In this document: one piece after another, positions 15,751 through 19,796 of the stretch
Numbering within the stretch: the stretch's first letter is position 1
Layout: the number at the start of each line of letters is the position of its first letter
Source of the DNA: CAVPGH01 sp046726955
GTDB taxonomy: Bacteria; Acidobacteriota; Vicinamibacteria; Fen-336
DNA length: 19,796 bases
Assembly (NCBI GenBank): GCA_046726955.1
Contig: JBKPBQ010000070.1
Location: 1-19,796, forward strand
Direction: 5' to 3'
The notes under the pieces: model-generated
What the model was told of the DNA's origin: nothing
Database searches by the model: none
Seen by the model: only the letters and a program-made list of their open reading frames with translations
Translations under genes and position numbers: made by a program

Positions 15751-17361
15751 CTAGGGGCGTGGCCGGAACAGCCGCAGGACCGTCCGGGCTTCGGGGATCC
15801 GGAAGAGGAGCGCCGCCCCCTCGTAGGCCACGATGCCCACGGCGACGGGGACGAGGCCGACCAGGGCCTGGGCGAGGAAGCCCTTCGTTCCCAGCATCCG
15901 CGTGAGCTCGGCCGCGGTCCAGGCCACGATCGCGCCCATCACGAGAGCGGCCCCGACGATCCGCACCACGCGTCCGCCCAGGCCGGACCCGCGCAGCCCG
16001 CCCACCCGCCGCTCGAACACGACGAAGAGGACGACCGCGTTGACGAGCGAGCCGAGGCCGGTGCCGAGCGCCACCGCCCGGAAGGAGAGGATCGGAAAGC
16101 CGACCACCATCACCGTGACGTTCGTGAGCACGGCGAGCACCGTGCCGAAGAGCGGCACGCGTGCCGAGCCGAGCGCGTAGAACGCGGGAGCGAGCACCTT
16201 CACTCCCGTGTAGGCCACGAGGCCGACTCCGTAACACGCGAGGGCAGCCGCCGTGTTCGTGGTGTCGGCCGCGGTGAACCGCCCGCGCTCGTAGAGGAGC
16301 CGCACCACCGGCTCGCCGAGGACGAGGAGGCCCAGCGTCGACGGGATCGTCAGGAACGCGAGGAGAGACAGGGCCTCGCGGAGCGTGACGCGCAGCCCCT
16401 CCATGTCCCCTGCCGCGGCCCGGCGGGCGAGGCCGCTCGTGGCGATCGTCCCGAGGGCGACGCCGAAGAGGCCGATGGGCAGATAGAGGATTCGGAACGC
16501 GTAGTTCAGCCACGACACCGCGCCCGGCTGGTGCGAGGCGAAGATGCTGTTGAGGAAGATGTTCAGCTGCACCGCCGCGAGGCCCACGATCGACGGTCCC
16601 ATGAGACGGACGATGCGCCGGATCTCGGGATCGCGAGGCGCCCAGTCCCAGTCGAAGCGCCACCCCGTGCGCCAGAGCGGAGGCACCTGCACGAGGAACT
16701 GCGCAGCGCCGCTCAGGAGCGTGCCGAGGGCCCAGCCGAGGGCGACCTCTCGCGGCGAATAGCCCAGGCTCCAGAGGAACGCGCCCCAGAGGATCGCCAC
16801 CACGTTGAACATGGCGGGGGCGATGGCGGGAGCCGCGTAGCGCTCCTCCGCGTTCAGCATGCCCATGGCCACCGCGGCGAACGAGACGAGGGGCAGGAAG
16901 GGCATCATCACGCGCGTGAGCAGGATCGTGAAAGGGCCTTTGCCCTCGACGGCGTCGAAGCCAGGGGCGATCGTGGCCACGACCGCCGGCGCGAAGACGA
17001 TCCCGAGGACGACGACCGCTCCCAGCACGACCGCGAGCAGCGTCAAGACGCGCGAGCCGAGGCGGTGGCCGGCCTCGCGCCCGCCCGCGGCCACCGTTCG
17101 CGCGTAGGTGGGGACGAACGCCGAGGAGAGCGCGCCCTCCGCGAAGAGGTCGCGCAGGAGGTTGGGGATGCGGAAGCCGATCTGGAAAGCGTCGGCGTAG
17201 AGGCCCGCCCCGAGGAGCGCGGCGAAGACCTGCTCGCGCACGAGCCCGAGGATCCGCGAAACGAGCGTGAGCCCGGAGATGAGCCCCGCCGCGCGCGCCA
17301 ACCGCTCTCCCCCCGCGGGGCGGGCCGGGGCGGCGGAGGAGGGGTTGACCTCGGCGCTCAC
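15751..17361 (-). CDS. murJ: lipid II flippase MurJ (MviN family)
   Basis: 536 residues from GTG 17361. MurJ flips the peptidoglycan precursor lipid II across the inner membrane. Signatures: the N-terminal GLTLVSRILGLVREQVFA (about 30-47) and IPNLLRDLFAEGALSSAFVPTYART (about 65-89), conserved in MviN proteins, followed by repeated hydrophobic helices consistent with 14 membrane spans. A Pro/Ala-rich tail of about 20 residues precedes helix 1. A further upstream start at 17415 would overlap the rpsT start and add no conserved sequence, so I reject it. The first codons overlap the rpsT promoter on the other strand. No strong Shine-Dalgarno. Confidence 0.93.
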   Translation of the reverse strand: MSAEVNPSSAAPARPAGGERLARAAGLISGLTLVSRILGLVREQVFAALLGAGLYADAFQIGFRIPNLLRDLFAEGALSSAFVPTYARTVAAGGREAGHRLGSRVLTLLAVVLGAVVVLGIVFAPAVVATIAPGFDAVEGKGPFTILLTRVMMPFLPLVSFAAVAMGMLNAEERYAAPAIAPAMFNVVAILWGAFLWSLGYSPREVALGWALGTLLSGAAQFLVQVPPLWRTGWRFDWDWAPRDPEIRRIVRLMGPSIVGLAAVQLNIFLNSIFASHQPGAVSWLNYAFRILYLPIGLFGVALGTIATSGLARRAAAGDMEGLRVTLREALSLLAFLTIPSTLGLLVLGEPVVRLLYERGRFTAADTTNTAAALACYGVGLVAYTGVKVLAPAFYALGSARVPLFGTVLAVLTNVTVMVVGFPILSFRAVALGTGLGSLVNAVVLFVVFERRVGGLRGSGLGGRVVRIVGAALVMGAIVAWTAAELTRMLGTKGFLAQALVGLVPVAVGIVAYEGAALLFRIPEARTVLRLFRPRP

Positions 17362-17373
17362 TGCCGCTAAACT
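17345..17373 (+). promoter_or_regulatory. rpsT promoter
   Basis: TTGACC (17345-17350), a 17-bp spacer and TAAACT (17368-17373) place the start near 17380, giving a leader of about 25 bases with GAGGAGGA before the GTG. The -35 box lies inside the first codons of divergent murJ. Confidence 0.65.
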
Positions 17374-17405
17374 GTGGTTTTGCCGTCGACTAGAGGAGGA
17401 AGCGA

Positions 17406-17672
17406 GTGGCAGCACGTCATGCGTCGGCCCTGAAGCAGATGCGGCAGAGCCGAAAGCGCCGGGCCCGCAACCGGAAGAATCTCTCCCAGGTGAAGACCCA
17501 GGTCCGCAAGCTCCGGGCCGCGATCGCCTCCGGCGACTCCAAGGCCGCGCAGAAGCTGCTCTCCGAGACCGTGGGCGAGATCGACCGCGCGGTCAAGAAG
17601 GGCGTCGTCCACGACAACGCCGCCTCCCGGTACAAGAGCCGGCTGTCGCGAAAGGTCAACGCGCTGGCCTAG
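17406..17672 (+). CDS. rpsT: 30S ribosomal protein S20
   Basis: 88 residues, the normal size of bS20, which binds 16S rRNA in the small subunit. It is strongly basic with the family pattern: SALKQMRQSRKRRARNRKNLSQVKTQVRKL at the start, then LLSETVGEIDRAVKKGVVHDNAASRYKSRLSRKVNAL. The start is GTG 17406 with a strong GAGGAGGA five bases upstream. It is the only plus-strand gene in the right half, divergent from murJ. Its last 17 bases overlap the end of convergent holA. Confidence 0.97.
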   Translation: MAARHASALKQMRQSRKRRARNRKNLSQVKTQVRKLRAAIASGDSKAAQKLLSETVGEIDRAVKKGVVHDNAASRYKSRLSRKVNALA

Positions 17673-18651
17673 GTCCCGGCGCGCGGCGCTGCCGCACGCA
17701 GGCGTTGACGATCCCGGCGGTCAGGGCCACCCGCGTGTCCGCGCCCGTCTTGATCGCGCGGTCCTGCTCGTTGAGGCACCTCACCGCAGCCACCAGCTCG
17801 CGGTCGGACCACCGTGAGGCCGCCTCCTGCAGGATGCGCACCTTGAAGGTCATGTTCGGAGGCAGCCGCAGGCGCGACGCGATCTCGTCGCGTGTCGCCC
17901 TCTCCTGCTGCAGGGACAGGACGGCCCTCACCTGCCGCAGGGAGCGGTGTAGCGCGCCCAGGATGCGCAGGGGCTCTTCGCCGTCGTCGAGCAGCGTCTC
18001 GAGGAGGGCCACGCTGGTGGCGGCGTCGCGCTCGGCGATCGCGTCGGCCAGCAGGTAGAGCGGCCGGGCCATCCCCCGTCCCAGTACGGCCGACACGTCC
18101 TCGGCCGTGAGCGCTCCCTTCCCCTCGCGGAACGCCTCGAGCTTGTCCACCTCGCCGAGGAGCCGGCGCAGGTCCTGCCCCACGCGGTCCAGGAGCTCCT
18201 CGAGCGCGTCCGGCTCGAGCTTGAGGCCGCGCCGTCGCAGCTCGTCGGCCACGTAGGCCTTGAGCGCCGCCCCTCGCTTCGGCTCCGCCGAGCTCACCGT
18301 CGCCTCCGCCAGGTACTTCTTCCAGGCCACGCGGCGCTTGTCGGGCTTGGCCGCGAGGAGCACCAGCGTCACGTCCGGCGACGGGTTCTCGAGATAGGCG
18401 ACGAGCGGCTCCTCGTCGCCCTTCACTCCCTCCGCCTGCCGGACGACGATCGCCCGCCGGGGGACGAAGAGCGATCCCGTGCGCGCGGTCTCCACGAGGC
18501 GGCCCCACGTCGTCTCGTCGCCATGGACGACCTGCACCGCCCCCTCCCGGTCGGCCGCTACCGCCGCGGCGAGGATCCGCTCGAGGGCGATCTCCGCGAG
18601 GTAGCTGTCGGGGCCGACGATGGCGTGGAGGAGGGGGGCGGCCTTCGCCAT
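17656..18651 (-). CDS. holA: DNA polymerase III delta subunit
   Basis: 331 residues, the usual length. The delta subunit opens the beta sliding clamp within the clamp-loader complex. Family features: N-terminal LLHAIVGPDSYLAEIALERIL (7-27), FVPRRAIVVRQAEG (about 62-75), VTLVLLAAKPDKR, a helical middle domain (LRRRGLKLEPDALEELLDRVGQDLRRLLGEVDKLEAF) and the C-terminal collar domain (PLRILGALHRSLRQVRAV). The ATG lies six bases after the lptE stop, so it is the last gene of leuS-lptE-holA. Its 3' end overlaps convergent rpsT by 17 bases. Confidence 0.93.
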   Translation of the reverse strand: MAKAAPLLHAIVGPDSYLAEIALERILAAAVAADREGAVQVVHGDETTWGRLVETARTGSLFVPRRAIVVRQAEGVKGDEEPLVAYLENPSPDVTLVLLAAKPDKRRVAWKKYLAEATVSSAEPKRGAALKAYVADELRRRGLKLEPDALEELLDRVGQDLRRLLGEVDKLEAFREGKGALTAEDVSAVLGRGMARPLYLLADAIAERDAATSVALLETLLDDGEEPLRILGALHRSLRQVRAVLSLQQERATRDEIASRLRLPPNMTFKVRILQEAASRWSDRELVAAVRCLNEQDRAIKTGADTRVALTAGIVNACVRQRRAPGPRPAR

Positions 18652-18657
18652 CCGGGG

Positions 18658-19203
18658 CTAAAAGGCCTCGAGCATGGCGGCGACCAGGCTCCGGGCGAAC
18701 CCGATGGCGATGCGGTCGATGCTCTGGTCCTCGCGGTCGAAGTAGCCCGTGGAGGTGTCGCCGATATCGTACTCGTCGCGGAAGGAGAAGCCCTCGTTGG
18801 CCCAGATGGGCTCCTTCACGCCGACCTTCCGGTACGTCACCTTGGCGGTGACCGTCACGGCGTAGCGGCTGGCCTGGGACTGCCCGGGCGCGCCCGAGAA
18901 GCTGACCGGGCTCACGAAGTAGCCCGTCACCTCGCCGTCCACGATGGCGTCGACACCCGCCTCTTCCTGGACGACGGTGAACCGGCCGCGCTTCTGCAGC
19001 TCCTCGATGACCTTGAGCGTGATCTTCTGGTCGAGGTGGTGCTTGCCCGTGCGGTCCTTGAAGAGCGGCACGCCGATGCGCTTGATGGAGGGGTCGGAGG
19101 TGATCCCCTTCCCCACGAGCGCATATCCACATCCCGAGGCGCCGAGAGTGACCGACACGACCAGGGTGCCGAGGAGCTGGCCGGTCTTCGTGCCGATCGT
19201 CAC
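18658..19203 (-). CDS. lptE: LPS-assembly lipoprotein LptE
   Basis: 181 residues from GTG 19203. LptE is an outer-membrane lipoprotein that plugs LptD, the LPS translocon. Residues 1-24 form a signal peptide ending LGASG before Cys25; the -3 position of this lipobox is Ala rather than the usual Leu. CGYALVGKG follows directly, as is typical of this family, then IKRIGVPLFKDRTG, ITLKVIEELQKRGRFTVVQE and a strand-rich C-terminal half. The GTG overlaps the leuS TGA (GTGA). Position between leuS and holA is a common arrangement. The frame is open further upstream inside leuS but has no homology there. Confidence 0.88.
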   Translation of the reverse strand: MTIGTKTGQLLGTLVVSVTLGASGCGYALVGKGITSDPSIKRIGVPLFKDRTGKHHLDQKITLKVIEELQKRGRFTVVQEEAGVDAIVDGEVTGYFVSPVSFSGAPGQSQASRYAVTVTAKVTYRKVGVKEPIWANEGFSFRDEYDIGDTSTGYFDREDQSIDRIAIGFARSLVAAMLEAF

Positions 19204-19796
19204 CGCAGGACCACGCTGACGAGCCGGCCCGGCACCACGACCACCTTCACCAGCTGCTTGCCGTTGACGTGCGACGCGATCTCGGCGAGCGCCATCTCCT
19301 TGACCTTCTCGTCGGCCGTTCCCGGCGCGATCGTGATCCTTCCCCGCACCTTCCCGTTCACCTGGACCGCGAGCTCGATCGAGTCCTCCCGCGCCGCCTC
19401 CGCGTCGAAGGCGGGCCAGGAGGCGCGCACGAGGACGTCCCGATGGCCCATCCTCTCCCACATCTCCTCGGCGACGTGAGGCGTGAAGGGGTTGAGCAGG
19501 AGGACGAGCGTCTCCACGGCCTCGCGGAGGACGGCCCGGCCGGCGGCCGTCCCGAGGTCCGGCTCGAGCCGGTAGATCTCGTTCGCGAGCTCCATGAGCG
19601 CGGCCACCGCCGTGTTGAGGTGGATCCGCTCCTCGATGTCCTCCGTGACCCGCGCGATCGTCTGGTGCGTCTTTCGGCGGAGCTCGCGCGCCGGCCCTTC
19701 GAGGCCGGCGGGAATTGGAGCTCGCGGCTCTTTCCGGAAGGCCTCTGCGTGGCGGTCGACGAGGCGCCAGACCCGGTTCAAGAACCGATGCGGACC
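19200..19796 (-). CDS. leuS: leucyl-tRNA synthetase, C-terminal part (5' end outside window)
   Basis: 198 residues of the C-terminus, open to the window edge with RFLNRVWRLV near its start. It covers the helical anticodon-binding domain (ELRRKTHQTIARVTEDIEER, LNTAVAALMELANEIY, LLLNPFTPHVAEEMWERMG) and the C-terminal domain (VQVNGKVRGRI, ending KVVVVPGRLVSVVL). These match bacterial LeuS. The enzyme charges tRNA-Leu. It is the upstream member of the leuS-lptE-holA operon, with a 4-base overlap to lptE. Confidence 0.96.
   Translation of the reverse strand, partial: GPHRFLNRVWRLVDRHAEAFRKEPRAPIPAGLEGPARELRRKTHQTIARVTEDIEERIHLNTAVAALMELANEIYRLEPDLGTAAGRAVLREAVETLVLLLNPFTPHVAEEMWERMGHRDVLVRASWPAFDAEAAREDSIELAVQVNGKVRGRITIAPGTADEKVKEMALAEIASHVNGKQLVKVVVVPGRLVSVVLR

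Noticed and set aside
17362..17415. Upstream extension of murJ to 17415
   Set aside because: It would overlap the rpsT ribosome-binding site and start codon and adds a Ser/Arg-rich segment with no MurJ similarity.

Overview
The window is GC-rich, densely packed DNA from a Gram-negative bacterium. It encodes the LPS-transport parts LptE and LptF/G, an outer-membrane-type protein, MurJ and standard housekeeping genes. GC content, gene style and the leuS-lptE-holA-rpsT order fit an Acidobacteriota-like genome (for example Thermoanaerobaculia), but that is inference, not demonstrated. I see no rRNA, tRNA, CRISPR array, insertion sequence or prophage core, and no gene-free stretch longer than about 240 bases.

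Left part (1-3050, minus strand) looks accessory. It holds a long Pro/Glu/Ser-rich protein with a GYF_2-like N-terminus and two hexapeptide repeat tracts, cut by the window edge. Just upstream is a small two-zinc-finger, HNH-like protein, then a VapBC-type toxin-antitoxin pair (AbrB-fold antitoxin, PIN-domain toxin) with a palindromic operator. The intergenic DNA here is locally AT-rich, unlike the rest.

Middle part (3238-10071): a stand-alone receiver and a soluble histidine kinase with a degenerate receiver domain (plus strand); thrB-thrC for threonine synthesis (minus); and one 819-residue ORF that fuses LptF and LptG (plus), facing thrB across a 97-base divergent promoter region.

Right part (10074-19796) is mostly minus strand. 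From right to left: the leuS 3' end, lptE and holA form one overlapping operon. rpsT stands alone on the plus strand. murJ follows, then an exported beta-barrel-like protein gene that overlaps xerD (tyrosine recombinase), then metK, an exported PHP-domain protein, and a TIR-like (Cap12/PycTIR-type) effector with a beta-rich C-terminal region. metK, PHP and TIR genes are only 12-16 bases apart and probably co-transcribed.

The most interesting items are: the orphan TIR-like effector at the end of a metK-led operon; the natural LptF-LptG fusion; two genes (xerD and the histidine kinase) whose best-supported starts are CTG; and a recurring TANNNT box 5-7 bases before start codons lacking a Shine-Dalgarno, which suggests widespread leaderless transcripts. 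Convergent genes are separated by 1-2 bases or overlap, so the genome is very compact.
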